A stretch of DNA of 64,000 nt, taken from positions 14,479,142 to 14,543,141 of the forward strand of contig CM060121.1 of assembly GCA_030522415.1 (NCBI GenBank), read 5' to 3'. Shown here in pieces: positions 1 to 10,614 of this stretch; the stretch's first letter is position 1; each line of letters begins with the position of its first letter. The notes below the pieces were generated by a model. That model was given only the letters and a program-made list of their open reading frames with translations, was not told the DNA's origin and made no database searches. Origin of the DNA: Channallabes apus. Its lineage: Eukaryota; Chordata; Actinopteri; Siluriformes; Clariidae. A program made the position numbers and the translations under genes.

Positions 1-1497
1 CTTGAGTAAGCTAGTGAGCGGTGCTGCCAACGTACTATAGCCCCTAATAAAGCGCCGGTAAAAATTGGCAAACCCGAGGAAGCTTTGTAGCGCCTTCACT
101 GAGGTCGGTTCCGGCCATTGGAGTACTGCTCTGACTTTGGTCGCGTCCATCTTGACCCCCAGTGGCCCTATGCGATAGCCCAGAAATGCAACCTCTGTCT
201 TATGAAATTCACATTTCTCTGCCTTCACATAGAGCCCATGTTCCCTTAGTCGACGGAGGACGGCGGTCACATGACGAACGTGCTCTTCGTATGACCGAGA
301 GTATATCAGGATGTCATCTAGATATACTATCACAAATCGGCTTAGCATATGTCGGAGCACGTCATTCATGAACCCCTGAAACACCGCAGGCGCGTTCACC
401 AGTCCATAAGCCATCACATTGTACTGATAATGACCTGATGTAGTGCTAAACACTGTCTTCCACTCATCGCCCTTGCGAACACGAACGAGATTATAAGTGC
501 TGCGGAGGTCAAGTTTGGTAAAGATGGACGCGCCGCGGAGCAGATCGATCGCGGCCGGAACCAGGGGCAGTGGGTGCTTATATTTCACTGTGATGGTATT
601 GAGCCCTCGATAATCAATACACGGCCGAAGGCCCCCGCCTTTCTTCTCGATAAAAAAGAAACCTGCCGATGCGGGTGACGTGGAGCGATTAATGAGCCCC
701 TGCTGGAGAGCCTCTTTCACGTATTCCTCCATTGCCCGTGTCTCAGACACTGATAATGGATAAATCCGCGAGCAAGGCGGTGCTTTCCCCGGCAGGAGGT
801 CAATAGCGCAGTCCCACGGGCGGTGAGGGGGAAGTCGTGCAGCGGCCCTAATACTAAATACGTCTTTAAATTTTACGTACTCGGATGGCACGAGGGTAGA
901 GACTAGGGCGCTAGGGCTTTCTACTGTGGTCGTTTGGGCCATCAATGAGGATGGCATGCAAAATTTCGCGCATCTAGGGGACCATGAAAGGATGCGAGCA
1001 CCTGTCCAATCAAAATTGGGGTTATGAGAGCTAAGCCAATGGAGGCCGAGCACGACGGACTGACTCACCTGAGAGATCACATAAAATTCTAACTCCTCAG
1101 TGTGGTTCGGGAAAGTTAATCGTAGGGGCACGGAGATCATGTTAATGGGCGATTGACCTAATGGGTTGCCATCCAGAGCGTTAATCACGATCGGGGTTGG
1201 AAGCTTCAACATGGGAGCGTGCAGCGAGGAAATGAGAGAGGATGAAATGAAGTTCCCAGCCGATCCCGAATCTATTAGGGGGGAAACAGAAACCATATTA
1301 TTATTATAAGACAGTGTAGCTTTAACACAAAATGACCGGTTGGTTCGTGGAGGTGTGTTAGTGTGTATGACTCGTGGGGATGTGTCCGTGTTTGTAGTTC
1401 GTGGAGGTGCGTTTGTGTTGATGATTCGTGGAGGTATGTTCATGTGTCTGGTTCGAGGTGGTGTGTTCATTTTTACTTTCAACAGCGGGCACTCTCA
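1..1497 (-). CDS. pol: Ty3/gypsy pol (protease and reverse transcriptase), partial
   Basis: Reading from 1497 down to 1 on the minus strand, the frame is open with no internal stop and runs off the window edge. It holds an aspartic protease motif LIDSG near 1280, then a reverse transcriptase with [13 protein letters not shown] near 510 and the catalytic YLDD at 312-323, followed by [15 protein letters not shown] near 55. RNase H and integrase would lie outside the window. The frame is the same as the upstream gag and is separated from it by one TGA (1495-1497). This is retrotransposon pol, making cDNA from the element RNA in virus-like particles. Motifs are intact, so decay is slight. Confidence 0.9.
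1340..1472 (-). repeat. 27-bp in-frame tandem repeat between gag and protease
   Basis: Five units of exactly 27 bp, with TTCGTGGAGG-type cores beginning at 1344, 1371, 1398, 1425 and 1452 on the plus strand. On the coding strand each unit adds nine residues built around PPR (PPRT/PPRI/SPRV) to the linker between the zinc knuckle and the protease. Confidence 0.85.
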
Positions 1498-2412
1498 GAT
1501 GAGATGCCCCCCTCCCCCGCAGTACAGACACAGTCCGGCCGTCAGTCGGCGTCGCCTTTCCTGCGCCGATAGCCGGGATGTGCCGACGTCCATGGGCTCT
1601 GCCGTCGAGGATTCGCGTGGTTCCGGTGCACTTTTATTTAGGCTGGGGCGGGGGTGCGGTTCGACTCTGCCACCTGCTCCTCTGGCGGGGGCCTGCCGTT
1701 TCTGACCGCGGAGGTGATGGTCCAACTTGATGGCGAGTTGTATTGTCTCGTCGAGATCCATCTCAGCATCTCGGCACGCCAACTCAAGTTGGATGTCTGG
1801 TTGGAGACCGTCCCTGAAGCGTGCGAGGAGGCTTTTCTCGCACCATTCACTCTCCGCGGCCAGGATCTTAAATTTCACCGAATAGTCGGCGACAGTGGTT
1901 GGCCCCTGCTTGAGTCTAAGTAGTTGTTGTTCCCCGGTCCGGCCCTGGTCCGGGTGGTCGAAGACCGCGCGAAACGCGCGGAGGAAGCGGATGAAGTCGC
2001 TCATATCTCGGCCACCCGCACTCCACATGGCGGCGGCCCAGTCCATCGCTGCACCTGTGAGCTGTTGCGTGACGAAACTGATCTTCTGCCTCTCATCGAG
2101 ATCGGGGTACTCAGCTAAATACAGCTCACAGGCCAGGAGGAATTTTCTGCATCCCTCTGGGTCGCCGGCATACCTCTCCGGGGGGGCTGCTCGTGGAGGG
2201 GATCGTGACGGGCGTCTCGGCGCCGCAGGAGAGGGTGACTGTCTAGCCGCGATGTCACGGACACTGTGGGCCAGATCGTTGATCGCCCTGGCCAAGCTGT
2301 CCATCTGTCCCTGCTGCCGTCTGATGTAATCCATCATGGGGATGGTGTGATCGGGCACTGATGTTCCTGCTGCGTTCGGATACAAGGTCTGGTCATCTGT
2401 CATGGCTTGCAT
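1495..2412 (-). pseudogene. gag: Ty3/gypsy gag with premature stop in the zinc knuckle
   Basis: A 305-residue gag frame (capsid and nucleocapsid of the retrotransposon particle). The capsid region is recognisable from the run FLLACELYLAEYPDL to about residue 230, with the basic nucleocapsid after it. The C-terminal CCHC knuckle begins C-L-Y-C-G-G-G-G-H and then meets TGA at 1495-1497, two codons before the final cysteine, which lies in the continuing frame. Because the stop interrupts the knuckle itself, a point mutation (for example CGA to TGA at a CpG) is more likely than a programmed gag-pol stop. Two ATGs (2412 and 2403) could start it; the second overlaps the inferred LTR end. Confidence 0.85.
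2387..2397 (-). other. Inferred self-primer binding site of the minus-strand gypsy
   Basis: The 11 nt directly after the inferred LTR end (GATGACCAGAC, minus strand) are complementary at 10 of 11 positions to 2774-2764, about 30 nt downstream of the TATA-like box. No tRNA-complementary site is seen between the LTR and gag. The arrangement matches Tf1/sushi self-priming; function is inferred. Confidence 0.5.
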
Positions 2413-2694
2413 GGGAAAATCACACTCTGGAGAAAGCAGGTGCAGGAAATAATAGTCTTTATTGAGAGTCCCGTTTTCGATTTGAACAAACTCAACTTAA
2501 TGCTTATAACGTAGGCCCCGCAGGCTCTTTTCCAGGAGCGGTCTGCAGGCGGAAATACAAGAACGAAAAGTCACTTTGAAAACACAAAATAAGAACATAC
2601 GGGAAGACTGCAACCCAAATCACATAGGGCTCAACCCGAACGCGCGAAGCTGTCCTGCTTCCGCTGCCTCGCCTGCAGATACCGCTTTAGACCT

Positions 2695-2732
<38 letters not shown>

Positions 2733-2950
2733 AAAATCCAGAGCTTACGGGTGTGCACAACGGTGACCAGACATTGTGGTGTGGGTTCGGCTGGGTTAAA
2801 TAGTGAGACACACAAGGGTAGACACAGGTGAATTCACTTTCGTGTTAATGAATGACAATGACATATGTAGACACACTAGGGGGAGACAAAGCCACGGCTC
2901 AGTAATCCGGTGAACCTGATCTCCGGGGCTGCGGCGGATCGGATGTTACA
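2398..2950 (-). mobile_element. 5' LTR of the minus-strand Ty3/gypsy element (approximate)
   Basis: On the minus strand this starts TGTAACATCC near 2946-2950 and ends with TGACA at 2402-2398. It contains a TATTTAA box (2802-2796), a CT-rich tract (2696-2729) and AATAAA close to the 3' end (near 2465-2459). The 3' LTR is outside the window, so the boundaries rest on the TG...CA ends and on analogy with the element at 54464. Confidence 0.6.
2796..2802 (-). promoter_or_regulatory. TATA-like box in gypsy LTR
   Basis: TATTTAA on the minus strand, about 30 nt upstream of the segment complementary to the primer site. It is a plausible pol II core promoter for the element. Confidence 0.5.
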
Positions 2951-2999
2951 CAACATAACATTTATCTTAGCTGGATGTTCTAATTCGCAACTCACACTG

Positions 3000-3003
<4 letters not shown>

Positions 3004-3074
<71 letters not shown>

Positions 3075-3106
3075 AGAGAGAGAGAGAGACAGAGAGAGAG
3101 AGAGAT
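3004..3106. repeat. (TA)n then (GA)n microsatellite
   Basis: About 66 bp of pure TA dinucleotides (3004-3069) followed by about 34 bp of GA repeats with one interruption. Confidence 0.95.
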
Positions 3107-3195
3107 GTTCATTTACGATAAAAAAAGATGGGCTATAGAACAGATCATATGTATTTTTTTTATATTTATTTATTTATTTTTTATCGTAAATGAAC
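3107..3195. repeat. Perfect 19-bp inverted repeat (hairpin)
   Basis: Arms 3107-3125 (GTTCATTTACGATAAAAAA) and 3177-3195 are exact reverse complements around a loop of about 51 bp. It could be a tiny TIR element or a fold-back left by one. Confidence 0.8.
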
Positions 3196-3274
3196 AGCTC
3201 TAAGTAAATGGATATAGTCAAATTTACTGTAGGCTTTTACTATAGTGGATTCCTGTCAACAGGACAAGAACTTA

Positions 3275-3560
3275 TTCACCCATCAGCGAAACCATCACCC
3301 ATCAGCGAAACCGGTTTGATAACTTCACACCTATTGTGAATGAAAGCATTACAGTAATGGGGGTCTGCGGGTGTTCGGCTCGGAGCGCACTGTCACGTTG
3401 TAGTCAGCAAATAGCCTATATACTGTATTTGTTTGTTGCATCTCAGGGGGAGTATGTTTGCAGTTTTATCGATAAATCTGCTCATATCTGCACGCGCGTT
3501 TATCAGCCTTTTGATCAACGGCACTCACTTTCACTTTGCAAAAGGCAGTGTTTATTATAC
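3275..3560 (+). repeat. Dispersed repeat family with AAACCGGTTT core, copy A
   Basis: A stretch CCATCAGCGAAACCGGTTTG followed by ATAACTTCACACC recurs near 15185-15240 (+), 20875-20925 (-) and 25046-25100 (+). Each copy is followed by 'gtgagaagggggattacagt'-like sequence. The core is palindromic. No coding capacity is seen; likely a nonautonomous element. Confidence 0.7.
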
Positions 3561-3796
3561 TAAGTATACTTACTGCTCAAACCACTACATACGAAATGCG
3601 CGTACATACACCTATGAGCTATACATACTGTACCCACCTCTTCGTGGACACACAACTGCACAGAGTAGCGACCTGTAGCGCTGTGAAAAAAATTAACTTG
3701 AAAAATTATTTATATATTTATTATAAACATTATCGAGGACATCATATAAGTAGGACACAATAATTTACATTTCAACTTAACCCTCAGCATAATTGT

Positions 3797-3873
3797 TGTT
3801 GATCACTGGCTGGGAATCGAACCCGGGTCTCCCACACGGCAGACGAAACACATAACAATGAGCCACCAGCAAC
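3797..3873 (-). repeat. tRNA-Gly-like SINE head / tRNA pseudogene
   Basis: The minus strand reads GCTGGTGGCTCA (A-box-like), then CTGCCGTGTGGGAGACCC and the B box GGGTTCGATTCCC, then CAGCCAGTG. This resembles tRNA-Gly(GCC), but the acceptor and anticodon regions are altered. 3561-3796 and 3874-4160 are AT-rich with no gene seen. Confidence 0.65.
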
Positions 3874-4159
3874 CCGGAAACCCTTAGTATTATATAGCAT
3901 ACATCATGTAAATCAATCGAATAATTTTCGATAAGTTATAAACGTTTCAATACGTTATATATTTTATAATGGTATTAGTTTTTGTTTCAATAAATATTCT
4001 ATATTTAATATCAGTAGCATAATATTTCCACAGCAGCAACGACAGGTATCCGAGGTGCTTATGTTACCACACCGGAAAAGTAAAGTCGTTCAGTTTGTGG
4101 TAGACCTGATTTATTCAACCACAATAATAAAGCTTTATATTCTCAGGAGGGGTCATTAC

Positions 4160-4270
4160 ATTGTTTTAGTGATAATTTCACGGAAGCGAGTTCAGAACCA
4201 ATCTAAAGCATTAAAAAAACATCTGAAATGTTCACAAGTTTCAAATATAATGAACAAACTAATTAATTTT
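4160..4270 (+). repeat. Dispersed repeat, pair of 51096-51205
   Basis: The segment around TTCACGGAAGCGAGTTCAGA recurs in direct orientation near 51113-51132 with matching flanks (GTTTTAG(T/C)GAT before, AATCTAA after). It has no open frame of note. Confidence 0.7.
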
Positions 4271-4284
4271 CTTAAAACATTTAC

Positions 4285-4772
4285 AGTTGTGCCATATTCC
4301 TTCCATTTCTGAATGATCGTTGAACAGTGCTCCGTGGGATGTTCAAGGCTTTGGAAATCTTCTTGTAGCTTAAGCCTGCTTTAAATTTCTCAATAACTTT
4401 ATCCCTGACCTGTCTGGTGTGTGCTTTGGACTTCATGGTGTTGCTCCTAATATTCTCTTAGACAACCTCTGAGGTCGTCACAGAGCAGCAGGATTTGTAC
4501 TGACATTAGATTACACAGAGGTGCACTCTATTTAGTCATTAGCACTCATCAGGCAATGTCTATGGGCACCTGACTGCACTCAGACCAAAGGGGGCTGAAT
4601 AATTACGCACACCCCACTTTTCAGTTATGTATTTGTAAAAAATGTTTGGAATCATGTATGATTTTCATTCCACTTCTCACGTGTACACCACTTGAAAAAA
4701 AAATTTATTCATGTTTGTGGCTGTAATGTGACAAAATGTGGAAAAGTTCAAGGATACTTTTGCAAGCCACTG
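4285..4772 (-). mobile_element. Tc1/mariner-like remnant with transposase N-terminus
   Basis: The minus strand carries a terminal repeat starting CAGTGGCTTGCAAAAGTAT at 4772, flanked by TA, and a transposase start at 4436 reading MKSKAHTRQVRDKVIEKF, then YKKISKALNIPRSTVQ. This is the paired-like helix-turn-helix DNA-binding domain. The DDE catalytic region is absent, so only the 5' quarter of the element remains. Confidence 0.85.
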
Positions 4773-4774
4773 TA

Positions 4775-6000
4775 TATATATCCATTGTGCACATCCATTG
4801 TGCTATGTTGTTGGTACACACTTTCACTTTTCATCTCCCCTTTGATCAAAATGCTCCCAATATGAGCCAACACGAGCAGCTTTGCTTCATTCATAATATT
4901 TATCAATCATAAAGAGAGGCGACATATACTTGATGATTAAACACGGCATTTTTTTTAAGTGAAAGCGCTCGCGATGTGAGCAGCTTTAATTATTAATAAT
5001 TAAATAATAATTAAATGCTGGACATCAACATCTAACATCACGATGATTATTATTCTTTTGATTATAATAATAATAATAGTATGTTCTTTTGCTGTTTGGG
5101 TTCAGCGTTGATCAAAAAGCCGCACGCGCAACTCACGTTCACTTTACACAAGGCAGTGTTTATTGTTTTAGTGCAAAGACATGTTGATGACGACGTTCAC
5201 ACTCAAAGCACCACCTGCTGGTGAATACGTCTAACAGCAGATGGCTTCTTGTATCGGTAATCTACTGCTTTTCCTGCAATTCCCGGATGTGCCCTCGTAT
5301 TTGATGTGTCGTATTTGAACCACTGAATTTTCGGGAAGCGAATTTGTGAAGTGAAATAAAAATACCCGAAAGTTGCCTCACGAATATTATTGCTGGAATT
5401 ATTAAACAAACTGAATATTTTGAACCTGAACTTTGTGAGATGAATATTGATTACTGAATATTAACAATGAATATGTTTGTGAAATGTTTCCGTTTGAAAT
5501 ATTCACTACATAAATATACATTACAACCATGTTAAAATGCAGCACATAAAAATGCAAACCATGAAAATACAATGCATTAAAATGCAAGCACTGTTCATTG
5601 CAATGCTGTTTTTTCTTCTTTTTTTTCGATTTGTGGCATTCAACAAGCTTTTTATTTCAAATACTTTTGGCAGGATTTTTATTCCATATCACTGCAGCAG
5701 CTGTTAGAGGCTCCAATTCTTATAGAAACAAGCAGCGTTCACACATTCGCGTTCATGACTGCCCATGCACATTGGCTGCTCTAGCATCAAAAAAAGTATT
5801 TTTTGATGGTATGTGAACATAAACAAGCTTTATGAAACTGTTGTTGTCAGATTTCATTGGTCTTTTCAAATATGAAATTTAATTGTAAGCTTACTGAACA
5901 CTTTTAAAGAAGTTGATGTTTTCCCATTCAAAGAGATAGGAACTGCACTTGCATGCTTGAGAGGCATTTCAAAGATGGTGGCCGAGTGAACTGACTTGTC
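4775..6000. other. AT-rich intergenic stretch, no gene recognised
   Basis: No convincing coding region. 5108-5172 resembles the 3500-3555 end of repeat family A (GATCAA...AAGGCAGTGTTTATT). Around 5400-5600 is a run of simple degenerate repeats based on ATGAATATT and AAAATGCAA. Confidence 0.5.
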
Positions 6001-6003
6001 TTA

Positions 6004-6818
6004 GGCCTTGTTCACATGGGTGTTAAAATCGACCGTTTTTCTGCCGTTCGTAGCGTCCGGTGATCGCGGATGAAGCGCAGAGGGTTTTCTACACATAGGA
6101 GTCAATGACGGTGTTCACACGGGCTTTGGGGACGTGGGTTTGTCCAACTGCGCGTTTATACGGTGTTAAAAAAACGTTGCATGCAGCTTTTTCTTGGCGT
6201 TCAAATCCCAACGAACGCAAGCAAACCGTGTCTAGTTCGTTTTCTCCACGTCCATTTTACGCTTCGGAGGACCGGATATATCCCATGATCCTACATGCTA
6301 TACATACAGTAGGGAAATGCGGAAAAAAGACAAAAATAAAATGTTTAAAAAATAAAACTTGCGCGGAAATGTTCGCATTTCTTCATAAACCACAAAAAAC
6401 TTCCTTTAATCCGACGTTGTGCAGTCAGAGGGTGAACCCAGTAGTGGCAGCGTTTTTTTTTCTCTCCCTACATCGCCGTATTATTTTTAAAAATATTTTT
6501 ATATATTATTTAAATATAATAATTTAATAAAAAAAATTTTAAACAATAAGATTAATGTCTAATATTGCAAAATGGTCCATATTAAAAGGAGGCACCTCAA
6601 ATAAAATGACACGGGCTTTCATATCCAGTTCCCGACACACTGCCCCCACAGGTTAAACACACAAACTACAATTTGGGCTGCAGGCTGTCGTTAGACAGAG
6701 ACAAACGAACGCCAGTGTAGAAATCAATCGAGCGGCACTACAAAATGCAACATCAACTTATAGGACGTTCAGAGCTCGTTCGTTTATCCAAAAATTTTAC
6801 GCCCATGTGAACAAGGCC
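6004..6818 (+). mobile_element. PIF/Harbinger-type MITE, copy 1
   Basis: An 815-bp element with terminal inverted repeats GGCCTTGTTCACATGGG at 6004 and its complement ending at 6818, flanked on both sides by TTA (6001-6003 and 6819-6821). A three-base TWA target duplication is the hallmark of PIF/Harbinger. No transposase frame is present, so it would be mobilised in trans. An inverted, truncated copy lies at 9512-9769. Confidence 0.8.
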
Positions 6819-6821
6819 TTA

Positions 6822-8550
6822 AGGGGACTTTGTATTAAAGGTGATCTAGGGCTGGGCAGTATGATGGTATATATCATTACCGTGGAATATAATTTTATTT
6901 TGTCTATTCCACGAAATGTAAATACGTGGGCAAATAAGGAGAACACAGGGTCACTACAGAGGAAGCATTATGAATCATGCTTATTTGATTCCAAAGGTTT
7001 AAATATCAACGTCATAACAAATAGAAATACTTTTAATACTGTGTAGCTATTGGCATCTTTCCGCTTCGTATGTGTACAGTTTATTTTTTACATAGAATCA
7101 TATAAATTGTGGATACACATATGGTTGAAAAACCTACCTTCAAAGCTATAGAACTGTTAAAAGTTTTGGGCTGTAATCCTGTAAAATGAGGATGCTGTCA
7201 AAAATAATGTCATAAATAGATTTTCTTTATCAAATAATTTCTATTAACTAAATTAAATTTTAAATAATTAATTTAAGTTTAATGGAATGGCTGTGTGAAA
7301 GATGCTGAAGCTGACGTGCCACTGGTCTTTTACATTAATGTTGTTCGGAAGCCTGTGCAATGATGTAGTTTTGACATCTATCGACTGAACAAAGTTTTTT
7401 TGACTTGTTTCTATGTTACTCTTGTTCAGCAATGGCATGGACGTGATGTTTTGGCAATAGAAGTGTGGGATGGTGGTTGGCACAGCTACTTTATGCAGGC
7501 TGTGTGCATTTTTACTTTGAATTGACTGTTTTGAAACTTATATGCTAGTTACATAGACCCTAGACCTCAGTTACCATGAAAAAAGCCATGAAACTTCAGT
7601 TTTGACCATATGGGACCTTAAAGAAGGACGTCATCTTTTTTAATTATTGTTTGTTCGGGGAGGAATTATAGACAACAATGTCAGCATGATCTTGCGTTGT
7701 CTCCTTATCACTTGTGTGCATTTGGCAGTAGCTTGCACACCACACAGAGTTGTTCGCGATTCTTCCTATTGTAACGTCATGCAGTGTGTAACCTCCTGTC
7801 ACCAATTCATTGTGCACTGTGAACACAACACCATCTAAATGCTACCACAGAAAGTGCAGTGTGAAAACAATGGTAATCCAATGACTTTGAAAATCATGCA
7901 GTGTGAGTTTGGAGAGGAGAAGGTAAAAAGCAATACAAAACAAACAATGTACAGTTTATGTTGTCATTCCTTTGCTCTCAAACTAAATGCAATGTAATAA
8001 TAGGCCTTATTTAATAATAACATTAACAGTAACTCTGGGTAAAAAGCTTATAATAAAATCACCAAAATAAGTCTTCATGTTAAGAATAAATATGCAAACA
8101 GTACGGTATCTGAGCATACGGATTGGAAATTCGTGAGTACGGTTTGTTAATCCGTGGCCACGATTTGTTAAACTGAGGGAACAGCTTAAGTATTTGTGAG
8201 TGCGGTTTATAAACTAAGGGGACAAATTGCAAAACCGTCACGGATTGATTTTTTTTTTTTGTCCTACATTGTTACATTAAGTATATATGTTTTCATAGCA
8301 TTGAATATGTACTGTATATTGTAGGACAACATTTGCAGATTGTGAAATAACACATATAAAAAAAAATCTAATGTGTGCATTGTATCTATGGAAGATTGTA
8401 GGAAATTTCAAAACATATGTTGTATATCTGTATACTTGTAAAAGTCACATTTCCAAAAATTTAGGACCAACCTTCTGTCATTCATAAACAACTACTACTC
8501 CAAGTTTTTGGAGCATTGTACAGTTCTAACTTTTTGTTTTTCATTCTTTA
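6822..8550. other. Non-coding stretch with weak repeat traces
   Basis: No gene recognised. 6843-6890 (GGGCTGGGCAGTATGATGGT) resembles the ends of fish hAT elements. 8100-8250 holds degenerate repeats of TTTGTTAAnCCGTGG type. 7851-7931 is a short open segment flanked by AG and GT, too weak to call an exon. Confidence 0.4.
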
Positions 8551-8551
8551 G

Positions 8552-8662
8552 ATGCCCTACAACAACAGCTGAAAGCTGAAAAAAAGGAGGCCTCAGAGTT
8601 TGTCTTTGCTTCAACTGGGAAACTGGGTCGAGCATTGTTGGTTTGTCGAGCAATCTGGCCTT
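8552..8662 (+). other. Candidate orphan exon fragment
   Basis: A pyrimidine-rich tract ending in TTTTTCATTCTTTAG precedes an open segment that reads ALQQQLKAEKKEASEFVFAS and then TGKLGRALLVCRAIWP with no stop. At about 8663 it is cut by a dispersed repeat. I do not recognise the protein. It may be a leftover exon of a host gene or an old transposon. Confidence 0.25.
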
Positions 8663-8800
8663 TAAAAACGCACGTTTTCAGAAAAGGGATCCTGCGACTT
8701 GCCGCGGGAAGCTATGAAAATGCCCTTCATTACCTGTAGGAGGCAGTCGTGTTTCAGTCTGAAGTATTGTGTGTCTACTGAAGCCGAAAATGTGTTATGC
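8663..8800 (+). repeat. Fragment of the 750-bp dispersed repeat
   Basis: Matches the start of the repeat at 61810 (AAACGCG...CTTGCCGCGG, ATGCCCTTCATTACCTGTAG, TGTGTGTCTACTG), truncated after the GAAAATGTG motif. Confidence 0.8.
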
Positions 8801-8894
8801 CTCTTAGGAGCCCATTGACAGCAAGAGACAGAGCTCATAAACGTGTCAAACTCAAACTGATATGTATTTATTCTTAATTTTTTTCTCTCCTTCA

Positions 8895-9095
8895 ATGAGG
8901 ATAGGGTTAGATGGAGGCAGATGATTCGCTGTGGCAACCCCTGAAAGGGAACAGCCGAAAGACAAAGAAGAAGAAGAATGATGGTACTTCTTTGACTGCG
9001 CTTTCTCCATTCAGAATTATTATTATTGGTAGTAGTAGTAGTTATCCAAATTTATTATTGTTATTCTTCTTCTTATTATTATTATTATTATTGTA
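8895..9095 (+). repeat. SINE-like tail fragment and low-complexity tract
   Basis: GATTCGCTGTGGCAACCCCT followed by GGGAACAGCCGAAAGA resembles the tail of the SINE at 27430-27485. It is followed by (AAG)n, then TAT/TTC-rich low-complexity DNA to 9095. Confidence 0.6.
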
Positions 9096-9192
9096 ACGCA
9101 CCTGCGCGTGTGTGCAAAAAGACTACAAAGATGTATGATATGTTAGCCAAAAACATTATTGTTTTAGTGTGTTAATGCGCTCTAAATATACA

Positions 9193-9262
9193 CGGGCACT
9201 GGTGTGGCTCAGTGGTTAGGTGATTCGCCCGCCATGCGGAAGATTCCCAGCCAGTGCACGAA
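9193..9262 (+). repeat. tRNA-Gly-like SINE head, internally deleted
   Basis: GCACTGGTGTGGCTCAGTGG (A box) then TTCGCCCGCCATGCGGAAGA, but the B box is mostly lost; only ATTCCCAGCCAGTGC remains. Confidence 0.65.
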
Positions 9263-9511
9263 GTACTGGTTTGTACTAAATGCATGTTTGCAATTGAGAT
9301 TTTTTTTCTTAAGCTATGAAACACATTAGCACTCACCTCACAGTTGCTATAATTTAATGATAATCATAAGCAAAATGTGTAAAACTACGGATTCACATTT
9401 ATCACATTTTAACTCAGAGCGGGATTCGAACCAGGGTCTAGACGATTTTACACTATTATTTAAGCAACGCCACACCACGTGGAAAGCCGCAAAATGCTTA
9501 ATGCAAAATGC

Positions 9512-9769
9512 CGTAAAATGGACGCGGAGAAAACGAACTAGACGCGGTTTCCTTGCGTTCGTTGGGATTTGAACGCCAAGAAAAAGCTGCATGCAACGTT
9601 TTTTTAACACCATATAAACGCATAGCCGGACAAACACACTTCACCAAAGCCTGTGTGAACACAGTCATTGACTCCTATGTGTAGAAAACCCTTGGCGCTT
9701 CATCCGCGGTCACCGGACGCTACGAACGGCAGAAAAATGGTCGATTTTAACGCCCGTGTGAACAAGACC
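9512..9769 (-). mobile_element. PIF/Harbinger-type MITE, copy 2 (truncated, inverted)
   Basis: Reverse complement of 6004-6260 with small differences. It ends in GTGTGAACAAGACC at 9769, followed by TAA, the expected target site. The other terminus is missing. 9411-9445 just before it contains a B-box-like tRNA remnant (GATTCGAACC) on the minus strand. 9773-10350 shows nothing recognisable. Confidence 0.75.
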
Positions 9770-10358
9770 TAACTGTTGTCTTGTAAATCGTTGATTAAAC
9801 CTATGAACACAGCTGTTCAGCATCAGTCCTAAACACAAGCACAGGGTCTGTTTTTGTCCTTAACTGCAATACTTCAATACGTTAATAATTAATTTATTTT
9901 GCTGAATAAGGTAATAAGCGATACCAAATAAAATAAACCAAGCCAGTAAGTTAAGTAAGTGTTCCATACATTAAAGTACTGTGTATAACCAAGTGCCCTA
10001 TAGCAAACAGTTACATTTTACAGTACAAACAAAGAGTGGGGATTGGAAGGTGAATGAGGATACTCATTTACAAGACAAAAGATGGTCAGAGGTGTGAATG
10101 CGCATCTCCGCTTTGCTCTTCGGTGTGTGTGTTTGTGTTCTAGGTTCCTAGGGGTGCATTCTTAAATTCAGTCTGTCTGAATTTTTATAAACGTTTTATA
10201 AAAGTTGGGAAAATCATGTTTGAGAAAACGACAACAACAATTAAACACTTGATCATTTGCGTCTGTGTTATTTCGTGCTTAAGTGACCCATTAGTGATGC
10301 GCTGGTCGGGTATTTTTCCAACCCGTGGGTCCCGCTTTTATGAAATGTCAAACAGGCT

Positions 10359-10592
10359 TTAGGTGATCTGTAAACTAACACACAAAGCAAGGGTCCACCA
10401 AGATCCATTTTCAAAACCGAGAAAGGCATCAACAGGCAGAAGTCTACATTTGAATGAGTTTCTAAAAACAGTGGCTACGCCACCACCATGTCCACTTGGT
10501 CTGGGAGTGCTGTAGAAGGAACAGTCAGAGGGGGACAGCTCACCAAAAGATGACATGTCACCATTTTTTACCCAAGTTTCAGTCATAAACAA
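10359..10592 (-). pseudogene. LINE endonuclease fragment (L2/CR1-like)
   Basis: A 77-residue frame reads MTETWVKNGDMSS, then STPRPSGHGGGVATVFRNSF. This matches the N-terminal half of an apurinic-type endonuclease domain of L2/CR1-group LINEs (compare LTETWV and TGRGGGVAV in the LINE at 12174). No reverse transcriptase is attached. Confidence 0.8.
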
Positions 10593-10614
10593 AATAATTT
10601 CAAATAAAAGTTTT

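Noticed and set aside
1638..2329. Plus-strand and other-frame open frames over gag
   Set aside because: Shadows of the GC-rich gag reading frame.
2387..2412. tRNA primer binding site after the minus-strand LTR
   Set aside because: No complement to a common tRNA 3' end is seen; the self-complementary segment explains it better.
5402..5587. Frame reading repeated H-F-x-x-L-H-F
   Set aside because: Simple AAAATGCA-type repeats.
7644..7838. Paired short frames on both strands
   Set aside because: Short, no splice context or recognised motif.
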